DNA of 17,773 nt from Tepidimonas sp. UBA997 (lineage in GTDB: Bacteria; Pseudomonadota; Gammaproteobacteria; Burkholderiales; Burkholderiaceae_C), in assembly GCA_002291945.1 (NCBI GenBank), contig DBAZ01000062.1, forward strand, positions 25,816-43,588. Reading direction: 5' to 3'. The translations under genes and the position numbers were made by a program. Below, one piece after another: positions 1-7,083 of this stretch. Every line of letters begins with the position of its first letter. Positions within the stretch are counted from its first letter, which is position 1. The notes under the pieces are model-generated. The model did no database searches and was not told where the DNA came from. It worked only from the letters and a program-made list of their open reading frames with translations.

Positions 1-1394
1 GGGCCTTTGAGTGGGCGCTTCCAGTTCTCGATACTGACTTGCTTGCTGCGCGCCACGCTCAAGGCACCGGCCGGGGTGTCTTTGGTGATGGTCGAGCCCC
101 CGGCCACCGTGCCGCCCGCCCCCAGCGTGACCGGGGCCACCAGCACGCAGTTGCTGCCCACGTGGACGTCGGCCTCGATCACGGTGCGGTGTTTGTGGGC
201 ACCGTCGTAGTTGGCCGTGATGCTGCCCGCGCCATAGTTGACCCGTTCGCCCACCGTGGCGTCGCCCAGGTAGGCCAAGTGGTTGGCTTTGGCCCCGTCG
301 GCCAGCGTGGAGTTCTTCACCTCGACGAAGTTGCCGATGTGTACCTCGGCCCCGAGCCGGGTGCCCGGGCGCAGTCGGGCGAACGGGCCGACCTGTGCGC
401 CAGCGCCCACGGCCACGCCGGACGCTGCGCCGTCGATGTGGGTAAAAGGGTGAATCACGGCAGCGGCGTCGATGCGGGCATGGGCCACCACACAATGGGC
501 ACCGATGCTTACACCGTCACCGAGCACGACATCGCCTTCAAACACGCAGTTCACGTCGATCTCGACATCCTGGCCGCACACCAGGCGGCCGCGCACGTCC
601 AGCCGCGCCGGGTCGGCCAGCCGCACGCCTTGCGCCATCAGGGCATCCGCCACCCGACGCTGGTAGCCCCGCTCCAGTTCGGCCAGTTGGGCCGGGCTGT
701 TCACGCCCGCCACCTGCAGCGCATCCTGAATGCGATGCGCCAGCACGGGCACTCCATCGGCCACGGCAAACTTCACCACATCGGTCAGGTAGTACTCGGC
801 CTGGGCGTTGCGGTTGTCCAGTCGGGCCAGCCAGCCGCGTAAGCGCCGCGTCGGCACGGCCATGATGCCGCTGTAAATTTCACCTATGGTGCGCTGTGCC
901 TCGGTGGCGTCTTTGTGTTCCACAATCGCTCGCACCTGGCCAGCGGGGTCGCGCAGTATCCGTCCGTAGCCGGTCGGGTCGGGCAGATCGAGGGTGAGCA
1001 GGGCCAGATGCGCACCGCCGCAAACCGCCAGCAAGGCTTGCAGGGTCTCGGGCCGGGTCAGCGGCACATCGCCCGAGAGCACCAGCGTCACGCCTTGGTC
1101 GTCGAGCACGGGCATGGCCTGCAACACGGCATGGCCGGTGCCGAGCTGGGGTTCTTGTCGCACAAACTGCAGCGGCAGCAAGTGCGCGGCGTAGGCGGCC
1201 AGCGCAGGTTCGACCTGGTCGGCTCCATGACCGCTGATCAGCACCGCCCGGCGGGCACCCAGCGCAGCCGCGCAATCGATCACATGGGCCGCCAGCGCTT
1301 TGCCGCCCAGCTTGTGCAGCACCTTGGGCAAGGCGCTCTTCATGCGCGTACCTTTGCCCGCCGCCATCACCACCACATCCACCTGCCCTGTCAT
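1..1394 (-). CDS. glmU: GlmU: N-acetylglucosamine-1-phosphate uridyltransferase / glucosamine-1-phosphate acetyltransferase (3' end cut)
   Basis: Bifunctional cytoplasmic enzyme. The C-terminal domain acetylates glucosamine-1-phosphate with acetyl-CoA, and the N-terminal domain then couples it to UTP to give UDP-GlcNAc, the precursor of peptidoglycan and lipid A. The frame is open from ATG 1394 (preceded by an AAAGGG ribosome-binding sequence) to the left edge, giving 464 whole codons without a stop. The N-terminal half shows AAGKGTRMKS (residues 11-20), LSGDVPL with the metal-binding Asp near 109, GEIYSGIM and NAQAEYYLTD. The C-terminal left-handed beta-helix shows RLRPG, IGNFVEVKNS, NHLAYLGDA, NYGAGSITANYDG and GSTITKD, ending in ENWKRPLKG. 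That is close to the usual family end, so only a few codons should be missing. It lies 54 bases downstream of the amino-acid oxidoreductase on the same strand. Identification is secure; no frameshift was found. Confidence 0.96.
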   Translation of the reverse strand, partial: MTGQVDVVVMAAGKGTRMKSALPKVLHKLGGKALAAHVIDCAAALGARRAVLISGHGADQVEPALAAYAAHLLPLQFVRQEPQLGTGHAVLQAMPVLDDQGVTLVLSGDVPLTRPETLQALLAVCGGAHLALLTLDLPDPTGYGRILRDPAGQVRAIVEHKDATEAQRTIGEIYSGIMAVPTRRLRGWLARLDNRNAQAEYYLTDVVKFAVADGVPVLAHRIQDALQVAGVNSPAQLAELERGYQRRVADALMAQGVRLADPARLDVRGRLVCGQDVEIDVNCVFEGDVVLGDGVSIGAHCVVAHARIDAAAVIHPFTHIDGAASGVAVGAGAQVGPFARLRPGTRLGAEVHIGNFVEVKNSTLADGAKANHLAYLGDATVGERVNYGAGSITANYDGAHKHRTVIEADVHVGSNCVLVAPVTLGAGGTVAGGSTITKDTPAGALSVARSKQVSIENWKRPLKG

Positions 1395-1439
1395 GACACC
1401 CTTTCGACCAACGGGGCACCCCTGCACCCCGGTAGCGCG

Positions 1440-1445
1440 ATTATC
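1440..1445 (-). promoter_or_regulatory. Possible -10 element for glmU
   Basis: On the minus strand this reads GATAAT, five of six matches to the sigma-70 -10 consensus, about 46 bases before the glmU start codon. It sits in the short gap after the upstream oxidoreductase stop. No convincing -35 hexamer is visible at the standard spacing (it would lie inside the end of the upstream gene), so this is a weak call from sequence alone. Confidence 0.3.
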
Positions 1446-1448
1446 GGC

Positions 1449-2708
1449 TCAGAAACGGCTGGCGCGGTAGGGCGTGGGGTCGAGGCAAGGCGTCTCGCCG
1501 GTGATCAGCTCGGCCAGCAAGCGCCCGGCCACCGGGCCCAGGGTGAAGCCCTGATGGGCGTGGCCGAAGTTGAACCACAGACCCGGATGCCGGGGTGCCG
1601 GCCCCATCACGGGCAGCATGTCGGCGGTGCAGGGTCGTGCGCCCAGCCAGGGGGGATCATCCAGCGGATCACGCAAGTCCAGCCACTCACGGGCCAGGGC
1701 CTCGGCTTTGGCCACCTGCACCGGGGTCGGTGGCGCATCGACCCGCGCAAATTCGGCGCCGGTCGTCAGCCGCATACCGCGCTGCATCGGGGCCAGCACA
1801 TAGCCCGATTCGGCATCCAGCAAGGGGCGGTTCAGCCGCCCGCCTGCGGCGTAATGCTGGTGATAGCCGCGCTTGACAAACAGCGGCATGCGGTAACCCA
1901 GTGTTTGCGTCCAGCCTGCGGCCCAAGGGCCCAGTGCCAGCACCACGGCCGGGGCCTCGAAGGTGCCTTGTGGGGTCTGCACCTGCCAGCCTGCCCCTTG
2001 TGGCTGCAACTGCCGGGCATCGGCCTGCACTTGGGTGCCGCCACGCTGCACGAAGGCATCGGCATAGCGGCCCACCAGCGCACCCGGATCGTTCACCGCC
2101 CACGGCTCCTGCCAGAGCAGGCCACCCGCCAGCCGGACACGCAAGGCGGGTTCGGCCTCGGCCATGCCGACACTGTCGAGCACCTCGTGCCGAATGCCAA
2201 AAGCATCCGCCAGCCGCTGGGCGTCTTGCACCGCCGCTGCCCAGGCGGCTGACGTGCGAAACCCGTCCAGATAGCCCGTCGGCGCGACCAGGTCATGGGT
2301 GACGATGCCCCGCATCAGGGCCTGATGCTCGGTCAGGCAATGGGCAATCAACCGGCTGTAGGCTTGCACCACCTGCGGGTACAGCGTTGGCCCCGAGTGG
2401 CGATAGTAGCCCCACAGCGGCCCGATCAGCGACGGCAGGGCCTTGAGGTGGTAGTGCACATCCGCGCCGGATTGCCACAACACCTGCCACAGCTTGCGCC
2501 ACTGGCGCGGGAAGGGGTAGGGCTCGACCGATTCGCGCTGGATCAAGCCGGCATTGCCATACGAGGTTTCGCGCCCTGGCTGGCGACGGTCGATCAGCAG
2601 CACCTGGCAGCCCCGCTGCTGCAGGTGCAAGGCGGTGCAGGTGCCTACCATGCCGGCACCGAGCACGATGACCGACGAAGGCAGGGCAGCAGATGAAGCG
2701 GCAACCAT
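1449..2708 (-). CDS. DadA-like FAD-dependent D-amino acid dehydrogenase/oxidoreductase
   Basis: 419-residue flavoprotein of the DAO/DadA family, which oxidatively deaminates amino acids (typically D-amino acids) and passes electrons to the respiratory chain. The N-terminal Rossmann FAD site is VIVLGAGMVG (about residues 13-22), followed by an acidic strand end (LLIDRR). TSYGNAGLI at about 50 matches the TSxANAG region of DadA. Near the C-terminus, GARPCTADMLPVMG and FGHAHQGFTLGP match the family's closing FAD-binding motifs. I chose ATG 2708 because the frame remains open upstream to 2813, but those 35 extra residues have no family character and would overlap the divergent panE gene. The true substrate is not evident: the gene stands alone, without a racemase (dadX). 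glmU follows 54 bases downstream. Confidence 0.85.
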   Translation of the reverse strand: MVAASSAALPSSVIVLGAGMVGTCTALHLQQRGCQVLLIDRRQPGRETSYGNAGLIQRESVEPYPFPRQWRKLWQVLWQSGADVHYHLKALPSLIGPLWGYYRHSGPTLYPQVVQAYSRLIAHCLTEHQALMRGIVTHDLVAPTGYLDGFRTSAAWAAAVQDAQRLADAFGIRHEVLDSVGMAEAEPALRVRLAGGLLWQEPWAVNDPGALVGRYADAFVQRGGTQVQADARQLQPQGAGWQVQTPQGTFEAPAVVLALGPWAAGWTQTLGYRMPLFVKRGYHQHYAAGGRLNRPLLDAESGYVLAPMQRGMRLTTGAEFARVDAPPTPVQVAKAEALAREWLDLRDPLDDPPWLGARPCTADMLPVMGPAPRHPGLWFNFGHAHQGFTLGPVAGRLLAELITGETPCLDPTPYRASRF

Positions 2709-2715
2709 GATGCTG

Positions 2716-2727
2716 CCAGTGTACTGG
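2716..2727. promoter_or_regulatory. Short inverted repeat in the divergent dadA-like/panE gap
   Basis: CCAGT-GT-ACTGG is a perfect 5-base inverted repeat ending 8 bases upstream of the oxidoreductase start codon. It lies inside the 88-base divergent control region (2709-2796). It could be a small operator, but such short repeats are expected by chance. A possible -10 for panE, TAGGAT, lies at 2751-2756 on the plus strand. Confidence 0.2.
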
Positions 2728-2796
2728 TGCAGCGGGCAGGCGGGTTGCTGTAGGATGCAAACCTTGGCAATCAGGCCAGCGCTCTGGAGAAGAAAC

Positions 2797-3687
2797 ATGC
2801 GATTTGCCATCATGGGTGCCGGTGCGGTCGGCTGCTACTACGGCGGCATGCTGGCCCGGGCTGGCCACCGGGTCACGCTGATTGGCCGCGATACCCACGT
2901 CGCAGCCTGTCGCGCCCACGGGCTGCGGCTGCAGACCAGCACCTTCGATGCATACGTTCCCGTGCAGGCCACGACCGAGCCCAGCGGGGTGCAGGACGCC
3001 GATGTGGTGCTGTTCTGCGTCAAGTCCACCGACACCGAAAGTGCCGGGACTGAGATCCGGCCGCACCTCAAGCCCGACGCCGTGGTGCTGAGCCTGCAGA
3101 ACGGGGTGGACAACGCCCATCGGCTGTCCGAGGTGCTGGGCCGTGCCGTCATGGCGGCGGTCGTCTATGTCGCCTGCGGCATGGCCGGGCCGGGGCATGT
3201 GCAACACCACGGCCGCGGCGAACTGGTGATCCGCGCCTACCCGGGTGCCCCGGCCTTGATCGCCGCCTGCGCCCAGGCCGGGGTGGCCGTCAGCACCAGC
3301 GACAACGTGCTGGGCGAATTGTGGGCCAAACTGGTCATGAACTGCGCCTACAACGCCCTGTCGGCCCTGACCCGGCGCCCCTATGCCGAGCTGGTGGCCT
3401 TGCCCGGCATCTGGGAGGTCATGCGCGACGTGGAGCGGGAATGCCTGGCCGTGGCCAGCGCTGACGGCGTCACCGTGGTTGGCAACACCTGGGCTGGCAT
3501 CGAGGGCATCGCCCGCACCATGCCGACCCAGTTGTCGTCCACCGCACGCGACGTGCTGCGCGGCCACCGCAGCGAGATCGATCACATCAACGGCTATGTG
3601 CTGCGCCGCGCCGCGGTACACGGCCTGCCAGTGCCGACCAATCGCCTGCTGCACACGCTGGTGCGTGCGCTGGAGACGACGCACTGA
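2797..3687 (+). CDS. panE: 2-dehydropantoate (ketopantoate) 2-reductase
   Basis: 296-residue NADPH-dependent reductase that turns ketopantoate into pantoate in pantothenate/CoA biosynthesis. The N-terminal nucleotide site is IMGAGAVGCYYGG (residues 5-17). Lys76 lies in CVKS and QNGVDN starts at residue 101. ELWAKLVMNCAYN (174-186) carries the expected catalytic lysine (Lys178) and Asn182. The substrate-binding RSEIDHINGYV (258-268) supplies Glu260. Length is normal for the family. ATG 2797 is preceded by GGAGAAGAAAC, a good ribosome-binding site, and starts directly with the Rossmann strand. It is divergent from the DadA-like gene and 44 bases upstream of purU. The ketopantoate reductase superfamily contains paralogues with other 2-oxoacid substrates, but the catalytic residues fit PanE. 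Confidence 0.88.
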   Translation: MRFAIMGAGAVGCYYGGMLARAGHRVTLIGRDTHVAACRAHGLRLQTSTFDAYVPVQATTEPSGVQDADVVLFCVKSTDTESAGTEIRPHLKPDAVVLSLQNGVDNAHRLSEVLGRAVMAAVVYVACGMAGPGHVQHHGRGELVIRAYPGAPALIAACAQAGVAVSTSDNVLGELWAKLVMNCAYNALSALTRRPYAELVALPGIWEVMRDVERECLAVASADGVTVVGNTWAGIEGIARTMPTQLSSTARDVLRGHRSEIDHINGYVLRRAAVHGLPVPTNRLLHTLVRALETTH

Positions 3688-3704
3688 ACCGCTGCAGGCC
3701 ACCG

Positions 3705-3728
3705 CCCCCGACCTGCGACAATCGGGGG
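3705..3728 (+). promoter_or_regulatory. Perfect 7-bp hairpin covering the purU ribosome-binding site, with a possible -10
   Basis: CCCCCGA (3705-3711) and TCGGGGG (3722-3728) form a perfect 7-bp GC-rich stem with a 10-base loop, ending 3 bases before the purU ATG (3732). The G-run on the 3' arm is the only ribosome-binding-like sequence, so the stem would hide it in a transcript read through from panE. The loop also contains GACAAT (3717-3722), a possible -10 element; a start from it would fall near 3729 and give an almost leaderless purU mRNA without the hairpin. The hairpin is seen directly; the regulatory role is inference. Confidence 0.4.
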
Positions 3729-3731
3729 ATC

Positions 3732-4580
3732 ATGCATTCGACTTACGTTTTGACCTTGTCCTGCAAGGACAAGCCCGGCATCGTGCACGCCGTCTCGGGT
3801 TTTTTGCTCGAGCAGGGCGGCAACATCGAAGAGGCCGCCCAGTACAACGACCACGACACCGGCCTGTTTTTCATGCGGGTGCAGTTTGCCTGCGACCGCG
3901 TGGCTGAAGCCGCCTTGCGTCCGCTGGTGCAGGCCTTGGCCGACAGTCACCAGATGCAGTGGGGCCTGCACGCTCTGCATGCACCCATGCGTGCCGTGCT
4001 GCTGGTGAGCCAGCAAGGCCATTGCCTGAACGATTTGCTGTTCCGCTGGAAAAGCGGGCTGCTGCGGCTCGACATCCGGGCCATCGTCAGCAACCACCGC
4101 GACTTCTACCAGCTGGCGGCCAGCTACAACATCCCCTTCCATCACCTGCCGGTCACGCCAACCAGCAAGGCGCAGGTCGAAGCCCGGCAGTTGGAGATCA
4201 TCCAGCAGGAGCAGGCCGAACTGGTGGTGCTGGCGCGTTACATGCAAATTCTGTCCGACAACCTGTGCGAACAACTGGCGGGCCAAGCCATCAACATCCA
4301 CCACAGCTTCCTGCCCAGCTTCAAGGGGGCCAAACCATACGCTCAGGCCCACGACCGCGGCGTCAAGCTGATCGGTGCCACCGCCCATTACGTCACCGCC
4401 GACCTCGACGAAGGCCCCATCATCGAGCAGGATGTGGCCCGGGTGGATCACAGCATGACGGTGGAAGACCTGACGGCGATCGGTCGCGACACCGAAAGCC
4501 AGGTGCTGGCCCGTGCCGTCAAGTGGCACAGCGAGCACCGGGTGCTGCTCAACGGCCACCGAACCGTGGTCTTTCGCTGA
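3732..4580 (+). CDS. purU: Formyltetrahydrofolate deformylase
   Basis: 282-residue enzyme that hydrolyses 10-formyl-tetrahydrofolate to formate and THF, balancing the one-carbon pool and providing formate for purine synthesis. An N-terminal ACT domain (about 4-80, beginning LTLSCKDKPGIVHAVSGF) is the family's amino-acid sensing region. It is followed by a formyltransferase-like catalytic domain (about 86-282). Catalytic residues are Asn188 and His190 in NIHHSFLPSFKGA and Asp226 in TADLDEGPI; VLARYMQILS (166-175) is also typical. Length matches the family. A LysR-type regulator starts 10 bases after the stop, suggesting one transcript. In other bacteria PurU activity is tuned by glycine and methionine; whether that holds here cannot be seen. 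Confidence 0.95.
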   Translation: MHSTYVLTLSCKDKPGIVHAVSGFLLEQGGNIEEAAQYNDHDTGLFFMRVQFACDRVAEAALRPLVQALADSHQMQWGLHALHAPMRAVLLVSQQGHCLNDLLFRWKSGLLRLDIRAIVSNHRDFYQLAASYNIPFHHLPVTPTSKAQVEARQLEIIQQEQAELVVLARYMQILSDNLCEQLAGQAINIHHSFLPSFKGAKPYAQAHDRGVKLIGATAHYVTADLDEGPIIEQDVARVDHSMTVEDLTAIGRDTESQVLARAVKWHSEHRVLLNGHRTVVFR

Positions 4581-4590
4581 GTGTGCCGCC

Positions 4591-5475
4591 ATGGCCGTGC
4601 GCATCCCGCCCATCCAGTGCCTGCTCACCTTCGAGGCGCTGGCACGCCTGCGCAGCGTCACCCAAGCAGCCGAAGAACTGTGCGTCACGCCCAGTGCGGT
4701 GAGTCACCGCGTCAAGCAGTTGGAGCAGATACTTGGGGTCAAGCTGTTTGGCCGGGCCGATTTTTCGCTCACCACCGAAGGCAGCGAGTACCTCGCCCAT
4801 GTGCGCGAAGGCCTGTGTGCCCTGCAGCGCTTCCCCAGTCGGCAGGCCAACCCCGGGCGGCGCAAGCTCAAGCTGGCCATCACGCCGACTTTTGCCCGCT
4901 CCATGGTCATGCCGCGGCTGAAACAATTCGCCGAAGCCTACCCGGAAATCGACCTCACGCTGCAAGTCAGCATTCCACTGCTCGATGTGGTGGCCGAAGA
5001 CGCCGACCTCAATATCCGATTCGGCACCGGCCGCTATGCCGATGTGGAGCATCTGTGCCTGCTCAAAGACGTGGTGACGCCACTGGCCGCACCTTCCTTC
5101 GTGCGCGAGCATGGCCCGTTCGAAACCCCCGAAGACCTTGCCGGAGTGCCCCTGCTGCGCAGCCCGCTGGAGCCTTGGCGCACCTGGTTTGCCGCCCAGC
5201 ATCTGGACTGGCCGGAGCCCACCGACGGCTCCCAGTTCAACGACATCGGCTTGATGTGCGATGGCGCAGCCGCTGGCATGGGCGTGGCGCTGGTGCGGCA
5301 CAAGCTCGGTGCGCCGTGGATCGAAAACGGCTCACTGGTGCGTCTGGGCGACAGCGAGCCGTTCACCACGCCCATCCCCAGCCCGCACGCCCACTACCTC
5401 TGCTGGCGCACCGGCACCATGAACCGCTGGGAGTGTGCGGCTTTCGCCGAATGGCTCAAGCAGGTCATGCACTGA
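4591..5475 (+). CDS. LysR-family transcriptional regulator, GcvA-like
   Basis: 294-residue DNA-binding regulator. The N-terminal winged helix-turn-helix is clear: IQCLLTFEALARLRSVTQAA, then AEELCVTPSAVSHRVKQLE and LGVKLFGR (to about residue 53). A periplasmic-binding-like effector domain begins near residue 90 (KLKLAITPTFARSMVMPRL). VTPSAVSHRVKQLE and ADLNIRFGTGRY are reminiscent of the GcvA subgroup. I chose ATG 4591 because it lies 10 bases after the purU stop and leaves the usual short lead-in to the helix-turn-helix. The frame is open further upstream, but that would overlap purU. Co-orientation with purU suggests co-transcription. A link to glycine/one-carbon metabolism would be attractive given the GcvA likeness, but the target genes are unknown. 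A divergent partner, common for LysR regulators, is absent. Confidence 0.88.
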   Translation: MAVRIPPIQCLLTFEALARLRSVTQAAEELCVTPSAVSHRVKQLEQILGVKLFGRADFSLTTEGSEYLAHVREGLCALQRFPSRQANPGRRKLKLAITPTFARSMVMPRLKQFAEAYPEIDLTLQVSIPLLDVVAEDADLNIRFGTGRYADVEHLCLLKDVVTPLAAPSFVREHGPFETPEDLAGVPLLRSPLEPWRTWFAAQHLDWPEPTDGSQFNDIGLMCDGAAAGMGVALVRHKLGAPWIENGSLVRLGDSEPFTTPIPSPHAHYLCWRTGTMNRWECAAFAEWLKQVMH

Positions 5476-5537
5476 AGGCCGCACACAGACTGCAAGGCCG
5501 GTTGCAAGAATTTCAACTCAAGGCGTCAGGGTTGGCC

Positions 5538-5543
5538 TAAACT
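5538..5543 (+). promoter_or_regulatory. Possible -10 element for the glcD-like gene
   Basis: TAAACT lies 9 bases before the ATG at 5553, inside the 77-base gap after the LysR gene. It matches four of six -10 positions. Transcription from it would yield a very short leader, resembling the arrangement at purU and the kinase gene (TACAGT, 7072-7077). No clear -35 is visible, and no good Shine-Dalgarno sequence precedes the ATG. Confidence 0.25.
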
Positions 5544-5552
5544 GCACGCATC

Positions 5553-7055
5553 ATGCATGCACCCACCCAGCCCTTCCATCATTTAGTTTTGAACCGGGCC
5601 GAGCGCCAGCAACAGGTGGTGCAGGCGCTGCAAGGGGTGCTGCCCGCGCACGCCCTGCTCCACACCCCGGAGCAAACCACGCCTTACGAGTGCGACGGCC
5701 TGACCGCCTACCGCGAACGCCCGCTGTGCGTGACGCTGCCGGACAACGAGGATCAGGTGCAGGCGGTGCTGCGGGTGTGCCATGCCCTGAACGTGCCCGT
5801 GGTGGCACGCGGTGCCGGCACCGGCCTGTCGGGCGGTGCCATGCCGCATGCCTTGGGGGTCACGCTGTCGCTGGCCAAATTCAACCGGATGATTTCGATC
5901 GACCCGCTGGCCCAGACCGCCGTGGTGCAGGCCGGGGTGCGCAATCTGGCGATCTCGGAAGCCGCCGCCCCTCATGGCCTGTACTACGCGCCCGACCCGA
6001 GCAGCCAGATCGCCTGCACCATCGGCGGCAATGTGGCGGAAAACTCCGGCGGGGTGCACTGCCTCAAGTATGGGCTGACGCTGCACAACATCCTGCAGGT
6101 CCGGGGCTATACCGTCGAAGGCGACCCGATCACCTTCGGCGGCACCGCCCTCGACAGCCCGGGGCTGGACTTGCTGGCGGTGGTCATAGGCAGCGAAGGC
6201 ATGCTGGCCGTGGTGACCGAGGTGGTGGTCAAGCTGGTGCCCAAACCCCAACTGGCGCGCTGCATCATGGCCAGCTTCGACGACGTGCGCAAGGCCGGTG
6301 ATGCCGTGGCTGCCGTGGTGGCGGCGGGCATCATCCCCGCCGGGCTGGAAATGATGGACAAACCCATGACCGCTGCCGTGGAAGACTTCGTCAAGGCCGG
6401 CTACGACCTCGGTGCCGCCGCCATCCTGCTGTGTGAAAGCGATGGCACGCCTGAAGAAGTGGAAGAAGAGATCAGCCGCATGAGCGATGTGCTGCGGCGC
6501 TGTGGTGCCACCGCCATCGCGGTCAGCCGCGACGAAGCCGAGCGCCTGCGCTTCTGGAGCGGGCGCAAGAACGCCTTTCCGGCGAGTGGCCGCATCAGCC
6601 CCGACTACATGTGCATGGACAGCACCATCCCGCGCAAGCGACTGGCCGACATTCTGCTGGCGATTGCCGCGATGGAAGAAAAGTACCGGCTGCGCTGCGC
6701 CAACGTGTTCCATGCCGGTGACGGCAACCTGCACCCGCTGATCCTGTTCGATGCCAACGACCCCGACCAATTGCACCGCTGTGAACTGTTTGGGGCCGAC
6801 ATTCTGGAAACCAGCGTCGCCATGGGCGGCACCGTCACCGGGGAACACGGTGTCGGGGTGGAAAAGCTCAACAGCATGTGCGTGCAGTTCAGCGCCGACG
6901 AAAACGAGCAGATGTTCGCGCTCAAACGTGCCTTCGACCCCAAAGAGCTGCTCAACCCCGGCAAGGTGATCCCGACCCTGCACCGCTGCGCCGAGTACGG
7001 CAAGATGCTGGTGCGCGGCGGGCAGATCAAGCACCCCGATCTGCCGCGGTTCTGA
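5553..7055 (+). CDS. glcD: FAD-linked oxidase, GlcD-type (glycolate/D-lactate dehydrogenase subunit)
   Basis: 500-residue flavoprotein of the vanillyl-alcohol-oxidase fold family, acting on 2-hydroxy acids such as glycolate or D-lactate. The PP-type FAD loop is ARGAGTGLSGGA (residues 85-96). TIGGNVAENSGGVHCLKYG (156-174) and VIGSEGMLAVVTE complete the FAD domain. The C-terminal cap has the metal/substrate region GDGNLHPLILFD (389-400), EHGVGVEK (431-438) and the closing LLNPGKVIP. All are hallmarks of GlcD rather than of eukaryotic-type D-LDH. In glycolate oxidase GlcD works with GlcE and the iron-sulfur protein GlcF, but neither gene follows; the next gene is a histidine kinase. Partners may lie elsewhere, or the enzyme may be a stand-alone D-2-hydroxyacid dehydrogenase. 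The upstream LysR regulator could control it, but nothing in the sequence proves this. Confidence 0.87.
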   Translation: MHAPTQPFHHLVLNRAERQQQVVQALQGVLPAHALLHTPEQTTPYECDGLTAYRERPLCVTLPDNEDQVQAVLRVCHALNVPVVARGAGTGLSGGAMPHALGVTLSLAKFNRMISIDPLAQTAVVQAGVRNLAISEAAAPHGLYYAPDPSSQIACTIGGNVAENSGGVHCLKYGLTLHNILQVRGYTVEGDPITFGGTALDSPGLDLLAVVIGSEGMLAVVTEVVVKLVPKPQLARCIMASFDDVRKAGDAVAAVVAAGIIPAGLEMMDKPMTAAVEDFVKAGYDLGAAAILLCESDGTPEEVEEEISRMSDVLRRCGATAIAVSRDEAERLRFWSGRKNAFPASGRISPDYMCMDSTIPRKRLADILLAIAAMEEKYRLRCANVFHAGDGNLHPLILFDANDPDQLHRCELFGADILETSVAMGGTVTGEHGVGVEKLNSMCVQFSADENEQMFALKRAFDPKELLNPGKVIPTLHRCAEYGKMLVRGGQIKHPDLPRF

Positions 7056-7083
7056 CCACCATCCGATCGGGTACAGTAGGCCG

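Noticed and set aside
2709..2813. Longer N-terminus for the DadA-like protein (start at 2813)
   Set aside because: The extra 35 residues have no family similarity and would overlap the start of the divergent panE; ATG 2708 sits just ahead of the FAD-binding strand.
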